A stretch of 64,000 nucleotides of DNA from Chaetoderma sp. LZ-2023a (GCA_034401795.1 CM067367.1:32687733-32751732), one strand, 5' to 3'. Counted from the first letter of the stretch, positions 1-10,357 are shown. Notes: generated by a model not told the origin, from the sequence alone. Translations and numbers: made by a program.

Positions 1-150
1 GTGGATCCATGGTTTATTAGAGTGCGCCGTGCGGCCTGGAACCTCCGTCTTCAGCACTCGAGGTTTCTGTCAGGGTTACCTCACCCTTACCTCCTTTAGT
101 CGCCTCTTACGACACGCAGAGGATACGGAAGGTGTATTCTAAGCCCCACC
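1..150. repeat. Short repeat-like fragment at window edge
   Basis: This stretch has no usable frame. On the minus strand it contains GTCGTAAGAGGCGAC beside a short G/C-rich segment. From memory this resembles a motif that is widely dispersed in animal genomes, possibly a SINE core, but I cannot assign a family. It abuts the 3' side of the minus-strand LINE remnant, so it could also be part of that element's tail. Confidence 0.25.
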
Positions 151-790
151 TACAGGGCAGACAGTAACACCTATATCCTTTTCTTGTTCTGATCTTATTA
201 TGGCATGTGTCTTTGCATCAGCAATAATGTGATAACTGTGTCCCTTTGCTTTCATCCACCCAAAGCTCATGTTGACACATTTATCTGGGTGAAAGCGCAG
301 AAGCCTAGTGGATGACCATTCAGACAGCGCATCTAAGTCCGCTTGTAAAAGTGCATAGTCCTCCTCTTTAATAATTGCTCTAAAAATCTTTGTGTCATCT
401 GCGAACAGGTATATATCCTACATTACACGGCATGCTGATGACAAAAAGCAGAGGGCTTATGACACTGCCTTGGACAATCACACTTGTCACATCCATCAAA
501 CGTCACCACCGATGGGCCTTGCTGTTTTCGATCGGTGAAAAATGATTTGATCCAGCCGTGAATTGGATCGCCTACTCAATATGCAGGTATTTTGTCCATG
601 AGCCTCCTATGTAGGATGGTATCAAAGGCTTTCTTAAAGTCTAAGTAAATTGCATCAACAGTATGTCCCTCAGCGATTGCCGTTGTCCATTTATCCAGGA
701 CATGCAGGAGCTGTAATGGTGTTGATCTTCCGCTGAAAAAAACAAACTGTTTTTGACTAAAGGCTTTGTTTTCTAATAGGTAATTATCCC
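150..790 (-). pseudogene. CR1-like LINE reverse transcriptase fragment, decayed
   Basis: Read on the minus strand, the piece around 610-670 gives YLDFKKAFDTILHRRL. This is reverse transcriptase motif A, with its catalytic Asp, in the form typical of CR1/Jockey-group LINEs. Upstream (670-770) the frame suggests a GRSTPLQLLHVLDKW-type segment, the usual lead-in to motif A. Downstream there are remnants of the region leading to the catalytic Asp pair and of a W..RF.P.K-type thumb segment, with several frame changes and stops. The catalytic YADD box is not intact. The fragment is truncated at its 5' side by the repeat starting near 770. It is a non-functional relic of an RNA-copied element; the exact clade is uncertain. 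Confidence 0.6.
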
Positions 791-1380
791 CACGTTTTAA
801 AAAAACGTCGGGAATATTGCAATCACCTCCATCCGTCTGTCCATCACGCTATCTCCTCCCAAACCATTGGGTGGAATTAAATCAAATTTGGTATGTGGGT
901 TACCCATCTGATTCCGCTTTGCAAGATGATATTTAGATTTGGCTCCGCTCCCAGGGGGGGGGGGGGGGGACAAACGGTCAAATCAGTTGTAACGCATGAT
1001 GCGGAGTGTTAGAGGCCATTTTGATTTGTCTGGGGGCGGAAGAGGGGTCAATGTAACGCATCTCCTCCGAAACCATTGGGCGGAATTCAACCAAATTTGG
1101 TACTGTATGTGAGTTACCCATATCAATGTGGAGTGGATGAGCACATTTACATTTGGCCCCACCCCCCAGGGGTCATGAAGTCATGAAATTGATTGTAATG
1201 CAACTCCTCTGACACTATTGAATGAAATTCAAATAAAATTTGGTATGTGAATTACCCATATGATTGTGGAGTGCAAAAGGACATTTACATTTGGCTCCGT
1301 CCTCAGGGCTGGGGTGTGTGTGTGTGTGTGGGGGGGGGGGGGTTGTCAAATGTTCAACTTGGTGAACGTGGGGATTTGCG
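770..1380. repeat. Dispersed repeat family C (CCCCACGTTTT termini), internally repeated
   Basis: The block begins with a short palindrome (CCCCACGTTTTAAAAAAACG) and contains three diverged rounds of one phrase: 'ctcctccNAAaccattgggNGGAATT', then 'aaatttggtatgtg.gttaccca', then 'tttggc(c/t)cc'. It includes two long G runs (952-969 and 1,331-1,342) and ends near a gaacgtgggg motif at about 1,366. The same phrase in reverse complement occurs at 45.2-46.2 kb and 46.9-47.16 kb, so it is an interspersed repeat. There is no coding capacity. Confidence 0.6.
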
Positions 1381-1437
1381 ATGACGTGTCATCAACTGAT
1401 CACTCCAGTTTATTATGTGGTCTCTGATTATACTTTC

Positions 1438-1846
1438 ATGACTTTGCAGAAGTTAAGACAGCAGGAGTTGAGAAAACACTTAAAGCCCTGATAAATGGTC
1501 GTGCATCTGGACCTGATGGCATGAGCAATGAACTATTCAAACATGCAAGTGACATTATCTCAAAACCGATCACGCACCTAATCAATTCAGCTTTTATGCC
1601 CCACCTTCCCATCGACGCTGTAGGCTAAGGCACCCATATCGCACTACCCAAGCCCAAAAGGCCACCCAGCCAACCTGTGGCCAATTGTTCTCCTCAACAG
1701 CATATATGGAAAATCCTATCCAATGTTACTCTATGCCGCATCCGAGATAAGATAGATGACTTCACCGGATCATGTAAAAGTGCCATCAAAACGCGGATGC
1801 AGCTGCGCAGACATTGTATGGTCTCAACGCATGTTTGTGTCGGTAG
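1438..1846 (+). pseudogene. LINE-A reverse transcriptase, part 1 of 3 (interrupted)
   Basis: The translation shows GRASGPDGMSNELFKH, the RT motif 0/1 found just before the palm in non-LTR retrotransposon RTs. It is followed by ALPKPKRPP and a degraded restart region (SNVTL-RIRDKID-FTG), then a CADIVWSQRM-like segment that precedes motif A. There is an in-frame TAG at about 1,626 and at least one frame change. The frame is broken at 1,846 by hAT-1 and resumes in the same codon phase at 4,577 (see part 2), which shows the insertion happened after the LINE. Function before decay: the RT of a LINE used for target-primed reverse transcription. Clade not assigned. Confidence 0.7.
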
Positions 1847-2489
1847 TAGGGGTGGGTATCGTGAATATTATTGTATCGCGATATATCACAATACAGGAAG
1901 ATTGTATCACAATACATATCATATATTGTTCACTTTGAAGGAAAGGTTCTGTCCATCATTTATAATTAATTTCTAGTCAGAAAAGCAAAGCAAATGCAAT
2001 GGATAGCAATCAGTGCATTTGTGTTCTTTATATCAAGGTCTGATGATGGAAAGATAAAAAAAATGAATGCACTAATTGCTGTCCACAACATGTGCTTCAC
2101 TCCTATGCAGAAGATGACGTAACCATTTAACCAGGGCTGGGGTAACTGTAACTTGTAACTGTAACTGACTGTAACTTAGTTACATTTTTCATGTAACTGA
2201 AGTAACTTGTAACTGAAGAATTTTTTCAGTTACAGTAACTGAAATGTAACCAGTTACATTGCAAAAGTAACTGAAATTTCAGTTACTTTTCAGTTACAAT
2301 TCAGTTAGAATTCAAAGTTTTCTAATAAATTTATTACAATTTTCTCAATTTGCAGCATAGCTACTCTTATACATATGCCTCTCTAATATCACAATTTCAA
2401 TGTAATCATTCAGGTAAGTTGATGAATATATTGAAGCTAATTTAACTGGAAGATGTTGATGCCATGGGCAGCAACTTTACTTCCAGGTA

Positions 2490-2650
2490 TCAGTGATATT
2501 AATTTACCATTGGAATAATTGGCTTGAGTATTAGGCCAGTCATTCCAGTGGTAAATTTTCAAATATTAATCCTGTAGCCTGCAAAATAGATTTGCCAGGC
2601 CAAAGGTTTGATTTTCTTGACAAATCTTGACACGTAAAGGGTTATTCTAT
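2490..2650. repeat. MITE-A, diverged partial copy
   Basis: The core palindrome (ttaccattggaataattggc...gccagtcattccagtggtaa) is recognisable, with a degraded right flank ending in aaagggtta at about 2,637-2,645. The left flank is not recognisable. It lies inside hAT-2. Confidence 0.5.
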
Positions 2651-2826
2651 ATTTGCATGTGATATTTACAACATGCTATTATTCTCAAAATATGCTTGTT
2701 ATCAATGATAATCTGACTGAATCATATTGCTACATCAGGCAGTGATAACTTTAATCAAATTCTTATACAGCTTTTACATTAAGCTACCATAGAAACAGGT
2801 TGTTTACTAAATCATTAGAGAATTCA

Positions 2827-3067
2827 TTTACCTTTTAAGGCTCAAATTTGCTAAAGAAAATTTTAGTTTTCTCATAGTAAATATCTATTTGTAGACCATG
2901 AGATTATTTTAGAAAATTTACCACTGGAATGACTGGCTTGGTTATTGAGCCAGTCATTCCAGTGGTAAATTTTCAAAACTAATCCTACATGTATATTTAT
3001 CTGGAAATGGACATTTCTCAACACCACTGCAAAAGTTGTTTGTCCAGCTTTAGTGTTAAAGGGTTAA
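2827..3067. repeat. MITE-A, nearly complete copy
   Basis: The left end ttaccttttaaggctc and right end ttaaagggttaa approximate the CCCTTT...AAAGGG termini with TTAA flanks seen in the intact 57.7-kb copy. The core CCACTGGAATGACTGGCT and its inverse (2,921-2,967) make a strong hairpin. The arms carry the AAAATTTTAGTTTTCTCATAG and GGACATTTCTCAACACCACTG blocks of the family. Confidence 0.65.
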
Positions 3068-4576
3068 AAGGATTAAAAACAGCAAATGTTGAATTGTAAA
3101 GAAAGTTCAAGTCTGCCACAGTATGTGTTAACAGCATGTCCTGTTCTTTTCTTTCTACTTTATTGATTAGGCCAGCTTAGGACATCATTGCACTGCAATT
3201 ATACTCAAGCTAGGGTCAATTCACATAAGATCAATGCCATTGATAAAAGTCAAGCCATCAACCATTTTGGTATAGCGGACAAATTTATCAAGGCTGTGGA
3301 ATGAAACTCGTGTACTGGAAAGCTGTTCACAGTTGAATATTTTGAATCTAATTTGACCTGAAAAAAGCTGTTTCTGCCATATGAAGCAACATCTTTAGAA
3401 AGTAAAATCTGTCTAAAGTACTCAGCAGAAATATTTAAATTGCTACTTTAAATTACGCACACAATAAAGCTGATGGAGATTTTGAAGCTAATTTCACTGG
3501 AAGCTGTTATATTGGCCCATGGTAAATGCTGGATTATCTTACTGTTGAGTGTAGAGATGCCATGCTCTAAGGAAATATTTTGAACCTAATATCACTGAAA
3601 AATGTTGATACCTATGACAGCAATCATTTCAGTCAAATTAGTTTCAAAACATTCAACCAAATATTTTTTACAATAAAATTAATGTTTGTTATCTGACCTG
3701 AATGGTTGAAAGGGTTAGAGGAAGAAATATGTATGCACATTTTTACACTGAAAGCAACTTATTATTTTGGAATGAAATTTTTTATTGCACATGGCAGCAA
3801 TAAAATTCAGTCAAATTCATTGAACAATTTTCAGCAGGTTTTATATTTTATATCTGAAATAAATTCAGTCCTGTATATCAGTGGTTATAGTGGTATTTTG
3901 TTTCTATTATATATCTCAAATTGGTAATCCTTCATAGTAATTATCAGTAAAAGTAACAGATGTAACTGAAATGTAACTTTAGTTACATTATGCAAAGTAA
4001 CTGAAATATTTACATTGCTCAACCAATGTAACTTTAACTGTAACTGACATAGTCCAATGTAACTGTAGCTAGTTACATTTAAATGTAACTAACCCCAGGC
4101 CTGCCTTTAACACGCATATCAGCCAATAATAGCTTCTGTAGTGGTCTTGCGAAATGTCCATTTGCAGACCAAGACACTATTTTTTTTAATTTACCACTGG
4201 AATGACTGGCTCGATAACTGAGCCAATCATTCCAGTGGTAAATTTTCAAAAATAGTCTCCCTGGTGTGAAAATGGAAAAAATTTAATGAAAAAATTAAAA
4301 TTTTTAAAACAAATTCAATGGTTAAGGACCAATATATATTTGTTTCATTTTAATTTTAATGCTAACTATTTGATCTAAGCTTTCTGAACAGAGAACAATT
4401 TTCACAACCATCGACCAAATTGTTACTCAGAATTACTCGAACAAGTGGTGTCACTTTACATCTGCTCTAGACGATATGTATCGGTTTGGGAGGAATGTAT
4501 CGCGATACGCATTGTTAATGACATTGTATTGCGATATAGTTACGTATCAATAATACCTCCCACCTCTAGTCCGTAG

Positions 4577-4906
4577 TCATCTCCAAACACTGGGATTTCC
4601 ACAAAATGGGCATTGACATGTCACGAGCTTTCGACACAATTAAATGCTCAAAGATCCTAGATGTACTATGCCAGGCCAGTTGCAATGAAGATGAGCTATG
4701 AGTAGTAAAACCTCTGCTTGCAGACACCAAGCTGAGAGTAAGAGTCAAGTCAGTGAAGTCTGTACAGTTTGAGACTGCAAGCAAACTCAAAATTGAGAAT
4801 CTCTTTATGAATGAATCCAAAACAGAGTTCACCCACATATACCTACCTAAAAAGCATGACACTAAAGAAAACGACGTTCCACTTCGTGGTGGCGAATCAT
4901 GGAGGA
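4577..4906 (+). pseudogene. LINE-A reverse transcriptase, part 2 of 3 (palm, catalytic box deleted)
   Basis: The frame resumes from part 1 with HWDFHKMGIDMSRAFDTI, the RT motif A region with its catalytic Asp in a DMSRAFD context. It continues through an LADTKLRVRV-type segment (with an in-frame stop near 4,698), then jumps to NLFMNESKTEFTHIYLP and LRGGESW. In related LINEs roughly a hundred residues, including the YADD box, lie between these two blocks, so an internal deletion has removed the catalytic Asp pair near 4,780. The frame breaks again at ESWRN (about 4,906), where DIRS-1 begins. Confidence 0.7.
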
Positions 4907-4935
4907 ATGAAGGAAATTTTGATTTCCCTTTCTCC

Positions 4936-5116
4936 GAGATCTAACAATACTCACCATTCTATTACTTCTGATAACACGCTAACCTGATAGTTGGCTCTAA
5001 GAATCTAGACTTAGTAAGCTTTACCGGCTCCTGGAACCGGATACCCGGTTCCCAACAAACGGGTACCCGTCTGCCAGTGAGGCTCATATTGTTTGCATAG
5101 CTACAAAACAAGAGAA
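4936..5116. repeat. DIRS-1 inverted terminal repeat, right end
   Basis: The sequence from aacaatactcaccattctatt through the gctttaccggctcctggaac block to tttgcatagctac is repeated in inverse orientation at 10,918-11,090. Homologous ITRs occur at 42.70, 57.40-57.61, 58.28 and 61.55 kb. Within the ITR the segment ggaaccggatacccggttcc is itself a near-palindrome. Confidence 0.8.
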
Positions 5117-5156
5117 TACCTATGGCTTGCCTCCGTGGGGCTGGGAGGCAGGGTCT

Positions 5157-5262
5157 GTAATAGAATGGTGAGTATTGTTAGATCTCGGAGAAAGGGAAAT
5201 TGAAATTTCCTTCATTCTCCTTCAATCAATACTCACCATTCTATTACTTCTGATAACACCAG
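5157..5262. repeat. DIRS-1 internal complementary region (ICR)
   Basis: This segment contains, back to back, sequence complementary to the two outer ends of the element: gaatggtgagtattgttaga (one end) joined through a gaaatttccttcattctcc centre to tcaatactcaccattctatt (the other end). In DIRS-type elements the ICR is thought to template circle closure by bridging both ITR ends. Here the two halves are directly visible. Confidence 0.75.
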
Positions 5263-5580
5263 ATTTAAACAGTAACCTGGTGGGAAGGGGCAAGCCATCA
5301 ATTGCTTCTTTTGCCCCTGGAGAAAGATCTTAGACTTAAACTTGACATACGGAGACCTAAAAGGACCATCAAGTTTAGGGCCCGAATCACATTCGCATCA
5401 CCGCCCCCACCCCCACCCTTTTTTTTCCCAAGAAAAAGGGAGAGAACTCACGAACATGCATCTCACCTGAACCACGAATATGCTAAGAGGGTTAACTGCT
5501 CTTTGCACATATTAGCCTCGGAATGAGCATGAATATATAAAATGAATTATCATGATATATAAACATAATACAAAAAACTC

Positions 5581-5945
5581 TCAAACTTGAATTACCTTAT
5601 GATTATTGGATTTCAGACGTGGGGCCTTCAACCAAGGACTTGTTCGACCATCCGTGACACAATTTGATTGTAATCTACCCGCCGGACCATGTCTGTTCCT
5701 TAAATTTTGCTTTTTCAAGTACAAAAAAGGGAGCAGATCAGTGTGGCCATTTAAAACTATTGTTTCAAAACAGCTAAGGCGAGTGGATTGGCGAAGTCTG
5801 ACACATCCCTCATATAGTAAACTGTAAATGAGGACAGTGCCATTGTGCAACGGCCATGATGTCCTCTAACGGAACACCATTGTAAAGGGCGGTCGAAGGG
5901 GCTTTTCCTCTGACATCGTGTGCCCTTGTGCATTGCACCTGTTCA
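5581..5945 (-). pseudogene. Tyrosine recombinase C-terminus of DIRS-1
   Basis: The minus-strand translation gives AQGHTMSE near 5,920 (matching AQGHDVRG of DIRS-2, the HxxR motif) and then DIMAVAQ-equivalent and YEGCVRLRQSTRLSCFE segments matching the DIRS-2 recombinase end (YYMRDVSDFAIPLALAVL) in shifted frames. The catalytic HxxR is altered to HTMS in the preserved frame. About 2.2 kb upstream is missing (the rest of RT, RNase H, and the recombinase N-terminus and first catalytic Arg). A later frame runs to 5,581 but is read-through. Confidence 0.65.
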
Positions 5946-6400
5946 TTGGAATGTGGAAATATGCATCATTTAGATCGATTGACACACACCACATTCCTTT
6001 CCTCAATCCTGCCATTTCTGACCTCAGTGTTTCCATCTGAAACCGAGGCGTATGGATAAACCAATTCAATGGCCTGAGATTGAGTATGGGTCTCCACCCC
6101 CACCCCTGTGCTCATGGGGACAAGGAACATGTTTGAATAGAAGCCTGGAGTGTTCTGGTTTGCTGGTTTTATTGCTCCCTTCAGAAGCAAACCTAACGCT
6201 TCATTTTGAATGGCTTCTAACTTGTCTGGTTCCCTTGGACGGGTGTCCAGACGGGTGCCAAAGACAGATTTTGTGGTGGAAAATCCCACCACTCCGGCAT
6301 GTACCCCTGGGATATCTATCCCAGGACCAGACTGTCTGACGTCACACCTCGTCAAGCCTCGACGAAACGCATGAGCCTTCCACCCACTATAGACGCATTG
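5940..6400 (-). pseudogene. DIRS-1 reverse transcriptase N-terminal half
   Basis: The minus strand encodes TTKSVFGTRL, then PDKLEAIQNEALGLLLKGAI (DIRS RT N-terminus), NMFLVPMSTGVG, and in a shifted frame LNWFIHTPRFQMETLRSEM and CVSIDLNDAYFHIPMN. The last is motif A with the catalytic Asp in the form typical of DIRS and Ty3-related RTs. It stops abruptly after IPMN at the deletion junction (about 5,943). Numerous frame breaks make it a pseudogene. Confidence 0.75.
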
Positions 6401-6404
6401 ACAC

Positions 6405-8265
6405 CTAATGCGGGTGTCTGGCTCGCGATCCGCTCCCCCTCTCTTGATGAGAGAGAGAACCATTTTGGTCTTGGCTTGACTGGTCTAACTGGCACCACTG
6501 TTCCTGTCGCACAGTCACGGTCCAGGCGGAAATGAAGGGAGCTACTGCACCCTCAGGTACGATCTGGCCCCATCCTTCCGCCCTTTGAGGATTTACCCTT
6601 ACCCTTCCCCATGCGCTTCCCACCGCTCGGGCGATCAGGAGCAACTGAAGAAGGTGATAAGAGTGATTCACAGCACTCATAGCTGCTCTCACCCCCTCAT
6701 CGCATAGGGCCAGGACTTCCTCATGGTGTACTTGGGACTTGTCCACAAGCGCCGGTGCGGGCCACCCGCTCCAGCACTGCACTCTAGACTCCAAGTGCCC
6801 AGCGGTCATCTTCAGTGACCACTGGAACCACACCATACTTGTCGTATTCCGCACGGGGAATACGACATCTCACCCGCACCTCCCTGGAGGCCGCAGGGAG
6901 CCGGCCCTTGGTCTGGAGTTGCTTGCTATAAATAGCATCCAGTAACTCCTTAAACCTTGGATCCCGTCTGATGGGCTGGATCCGAGCTGCAGGCAAGACC
7001 CCTGTCCTAATCGATGCAACCGACGGACGGGGTGTATCCGCATCAGCCGTGGCCGAAACCACAGATGGGTCCACCCTGGCTAGCCAAGCCAGAGCCACGG
7101 ACCAGTCTGTCTCCGAAGAGGACACTCCAGTGAATACGTCACCCGTTGACGTATCCACAGTTCTACCAGCAACGGCATCCCGGCTAGGAGCCACCAATGG
7201 TAAGCCAGAAACACCGCCACCGTACGGTTCCACCACTACCCCATGGAGTTCTCCATTCCATGGAGTAGGCCCGCACGGAAAACCATGCGGACCCGTAGCG
7301 GTTATGGAACCGTGGCCATACACGGGCGCCAACGGCAACCCATGAGTGACCGCTGGACCAGGCAAGACAGGTGTGTATCCAGCCTGGCCAGCAACACCCA
7401 CCACCGTGGCGGTTGGTGGCAAACCAACCAGCCCTGGACGGATGCCCGGTACCGGTGTGGCCTCAACCATGGGCGGAGCGGCTGTCATGGCTTGCGCCAA
7501 ACCAGACAGATGGAGGACGGTTCCGTCCAGGGCCTCCATGCTCTCCACCCATGGCATCTCAGGCCGTAGCAATCTCTTCTACTCGGCCTCCTCAACTTCA
7601 GACCCCGAAGCATTGTCACTAGATGAGGAGTCACTGGAGCCGTTCTGGCGAACGGCTCCCATGCCTGATGGACCGGCCACCACTACTGGATGGAATCGAC
7701 CTCCATGCTCTCCACCCATGGCATCTCAGACCATAGCAATCTCTTCTTCTCGGCCTCCTCAACTTCAGACCCCGAAGCGTCGTCACTAGATGAGTGTCAC
7801 TGGAGCCGTTCTGGCGAACGGCTCCCATGCCTGACGGACCGGCCACCACTACTGGACCACCCGGAGGTGGCCGCAGTGAGACAGAACCCATCAGGCCAGA
7901 GCCCGACGGGACTGCCGGTGAGCCATAACAGATGGCTCCCTCGGTAGCCAGTCCAGAACCCTGTCCATGGACAGGGTCCGTACCAAGCATGGGAAGAGCC
8001 TGCCCTACAACTTTTGGCATCAGTGACGACACCAGCGTAGGAAAGACGCTATGCAAGAAACCTTGCATAGCAGGTCCAAACCACGCCTCCAGTTGCATCT
8101 CCGAAGCCTCCAGTTGCAGATGTGGAGCGCCCCCAGGGAAAGGAACTTGACCAACATATCGACCGGCCACACCGAACATATATCACACCTATTATCGATA
8201 TTGCAAGGAGAACAACGGTAACAGACATGGTCTTTATATATGAGTTTGACGATGCGGACAGGAAT
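6405..8265 (-). pseudogene. DIRS-1 Gag-like ORF, frameshifted
   Basis: The N-terminal part at about 8,150-8,236 (minus) reads DHVCYRCSPCNIDNRCDICS followed by VWPVDML, a Cys-rich DHxCxxCxxC...CxxC module also seen in DIRS-2 and DIRS-3. It is followed by WFGPAMQGFLHSVFPTLVSS and a long Pro/Gly/Val-rich linker. The longest open stretch (7,572-6,784) runs from VLHLSGLAQA through TGDVFTGVSSSETDW to FKELLDAIYSKQL and DDRWALGV. After this (6,854-6,405) the frame shifts, and the FGGQ...LED block preserved in DIRS-2 at 53.4 kb is missing, so the C-terminus has a deletion. Role: structural/nucleic-acid-binding protein of the element. Confidence 0.7.
7534..7866. repeat. 167-bp tandem duplication inside DIRS-1 gag
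   Basis: The phrase ctccatgctctccacccatg recurs at 7,534 and 7,701. The following ~160 bp (tcggcctcctcaacttcaga, ggagccgttctggcgaacgg, ccaccactactgga) is repeated with a few substitutions. DIRS-2 and DIRS-3 carry a single copy, so the duplication is private to this copy. Confidence 0.8.
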
Positions 8266-8406
8266 ACACCCATATATTGATCCTGACAGATGTATATTTA
8301 ACAATAAATTTTAAATTATACTCTCAAACGAAGGCCGAAACGATATGTGAAGAAAACAACAAAATGTAAACAAACTGCTGTAAAACACGGTAAAACCGCA
8401 GACCAC

Positions 8407-10357
8407 TAGAGCTGGGCGGTATTGTCATTGGGATGACGATAACGGTATCTGTGAAAAATACCGCGATAACTACTAATATCGCGGTATTTGGAATAACTTT
8501 GGATATGATAGGGTTAATATGGCCAATCTATGAATAGGCATCCTTTTTAGATGTATAAACAAACAAAGCCTACACTTTGTATTATATTTGTTTCAGCACC
8601 AAATAAAATATTTTTTCTCGCCTTTTTGCGTTTTACTTTGTCATTGTGAAGAGGAAGATGCGCATAAGTGGCCTTAACTCCGTCAGTGTGTGCGCAGGAA
8701 TCTCCAATGGATATCCCAAGGGTCCAATCTGATTGGTTAAAAACATCAAGTATCTTTCATTGGTTTTAACCAGGTTATAATCGGGTGCAGTGTTTAGTGA
8801 AGCATTCACGATCAGCTGTTTTTATTATTACTATTGAAAGCTTATAATGAATGCTCCGCGAGAAAGACCATGCGATTAGGCACATGATCAATTAATGGGC
8901 AAACCAGGTCTGAAGACGTGCTACGCGCGTGTATGCGTGTATAACGATAACAAAATGACCTGAATTTTGTTTAGCAATAAAATAGAGAATGTAGAATTGT
9001 AGATAAGAATCGTCGATCACCGATTAAATTATTATACTTGACGTGCAAAATTCTGGTACTGAAAGGTTAATTATTGAAAATGGTCAAGTTTTATAAGGAA
9101 TTGACTAATCAACCCCACCTGTCCGCCCAGCCCCCATTCCACCCCTTTAGAACATTGTCGACCGGCATGAAAGTCAATCACACACTTCATCCTATAAACT
9201 GGACTTACTGGAGTGCGTGAAAATAAATAATCATCAGCTATTTATACAGATTATTTCAAAACAATTTGACTCAAAGTTGTTGCTGTTGATGTCAGTAACA
9301 ACTTTTGGGTCATAAAGTTTTCAAACTAATCAGCTCTTTATTTATTATTTCCTTTAAATTATATTTCCATAAAGACTCTGCATTCGTCTTGAAAGTGGTT
9401 AAATCATAGCCCTATAGATCGATGGCGCAATAGTCACCTGAGCCAATGACCCATAACGCGCGAAATTAGTGAATACAACACATTCCACGCTATAAGATCT
9501 GCTGTCTTCTAGAAAAGATGATCTAAGAGGTTATTAGTTATTAATAACTTGTCCGATTTTAGCTAAATATTTTGGAGACAATTTGATTGGAAATTATTAT
9601 CATGATCAGCCGGGCTTGTTTCATTCATATTGCGGCTGCCTTTAGCGCATTCAGCATATCAATGGTATTACTGGTATAGACTGATCAATACTCGCCCAAG
9701 CGTACATGTATACACACGGGTGTGGGTTGAATTATTCTTGAACAAGCGAAGAATAGAGGGATTGCAGTTATGGCTTCACCGGTTTAGTTAGATCGCTTGA
9801 ATTTATCATCATAGTTAGCGAGGGAATTTATCCCGCTAGGATATTTGGATGGTCGATGTTTTATTTATTCCCTTGTAATGACGTCAATCGCGTCATCAGC
9901 TATGGAAAGCGAAGGTGGTATTCCAATAATATAATCAAAACGAGGCTAAGTTTATTTGTGTTTTACAAATGGCTGCTATTTTGCGTATTCAACATTGTCA
10001 GCAACTACGATTTTCAGATTTAACTTGTCTTCATTGGAACAACATTTAATTGAGCATGGAAGGATAACTATACTAAGAACAGTAGGGCTATGTATATAAC
10101 ACATGGACATATATTTACTGCAATAATAGTGCCGAAAATGATTGCTTTTGACTACCATGAATACGGAAATGAAGAGACCAGACTCGTCAAATTCGCATGA
10201 AATGCTTTATTATCAAATTATTACAATATATAAATTGTCAATACCGTCACTGACGATATTTGACAATATTGCCGGTTTTTAGAAATGAGACGATAACGAT
10301 AACAATAACAATAATATCGCGATTTTCCCGGTTTTATCGGGAAACCGCCCAGCTCTA
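8407..10357. mobile_element. hAT-3: 1,951-bp hAT-like element in the DIRS-1 leader
   Basis: The left end TAGAGCTGGGCGGTATTG and the right end, reverse complement TAGAGCTGGGCGGTTTCC, share 14 identical terminal bases. They are flanked by a perfect 8-bp duplication, CAGACCAC (8,399-8,406 and 10,358-10,365). The uninterrupted leader is seen in DIRS-2 at about 43.43-43.45 kb (tgtggtctgcggttttacc), which confirms the empty site. Both ends are rich in CGATAACGATAAC and TATCGCG motifs, probably subterminal binding repeats. There is no transposase frame, so it is non-autonomous. MITE-B type palindromic pieces lie near 9,240-9,330 and 9,565-9,600. Confidence 0.85.

Larger units (their letters stand above)
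2132..4103. mobile_element. hAT-2: 1,972-bp non-autonomous hAT-like element nested in MITE-A
   Basis: The left end is CAGGGCTGGGGTAACTGTAA. The right end in reverse complement is CAGGCCTGGGGTTAGTTAC. These CAG-starting imperfect TIRs are flanked by CATTTAAC (2,124-2,131) and CCTTTAAC (4,104-4,111), an 8-bp duplication with one mismatch. Both subterminal regions (2,145-2,300 and 3,945-4,090) are packed with GTAACTG/CAGTTAC motifs, the kind of subterminal array to which hAT transposases bind. No transposase frame is visible. It carries two MITE-A copies (about 2,490-2,650 and 2,827-3,067) and several MITE-B pieces (3,330-3,660), so it is older than those. Confidence 0.75.
2119..4325. repeat. 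MITE-A copy split by hAT-2
   Basis: The short piece at 2,119-2,131 (TAACCATTTAAC) followed by 4,104-4,325 rebuilds a MITE-A copy when hAT-2 and one duplicated 8-mer are removed. The right portion matches the intact copy at 57,683-57,912 read in reverse. It has AGTGGTCTTG, then a TTTGCAGACCAAG block, then the central palindrome of CCACTGGAATGACTGGCT and its complement (4,193-4,240), then an AAAATTAAAATTTT-like tail. The outer right end near 4,325 is eroded. The element lies inside hAT-1. Confidence 0.6.
1847..4568. mobile_element. hAT-1: hAT-like element with 8-bp target duplication, inserted in LINE-A
   Basis: The left end TAGGGGTGGGTATCG and the right end, read in reverse complement TAGAGGTGGGAGGTATT, form imperfect terminal inverted repeats starting TAGRGGTGGG, a hAT-style terminus. 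They are flanked by GTCGGTAG (1,839-1,846) and GTCCGTAG (4,569-4,576), an 8-bp duplication with one mismatch. Removing the element and one copy restores a continuous LINE RT frame. The outer ~270 and ~245 bp are rich in TATCGCGATA-type palindromes. I see no transposase frame, so it was a short non-autonomous element that was later enlarged by a nested MITE and hAT-2. The 8-bp duplication and TIR favour hAT; another 8-bp superfamily is possible. Confidence 0.75.

Noticed and set aside
5302..5526. 74-codon frame with a Pro run (PPPPPPFFFP)
   Set aside because: It is the complement of the DIRS 3' untranslated region, which is conserved in DIRS-2 without a shared frame.
6739..7789. Plus-strand frames of 68-147 codons over the DIRS-1 gag region
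   Set aside because: They are antisense shadows of the minus-strand Gag-like ORF, which aligns to DIRS-2 and DIRS-3 while these do not form a conserved protein.
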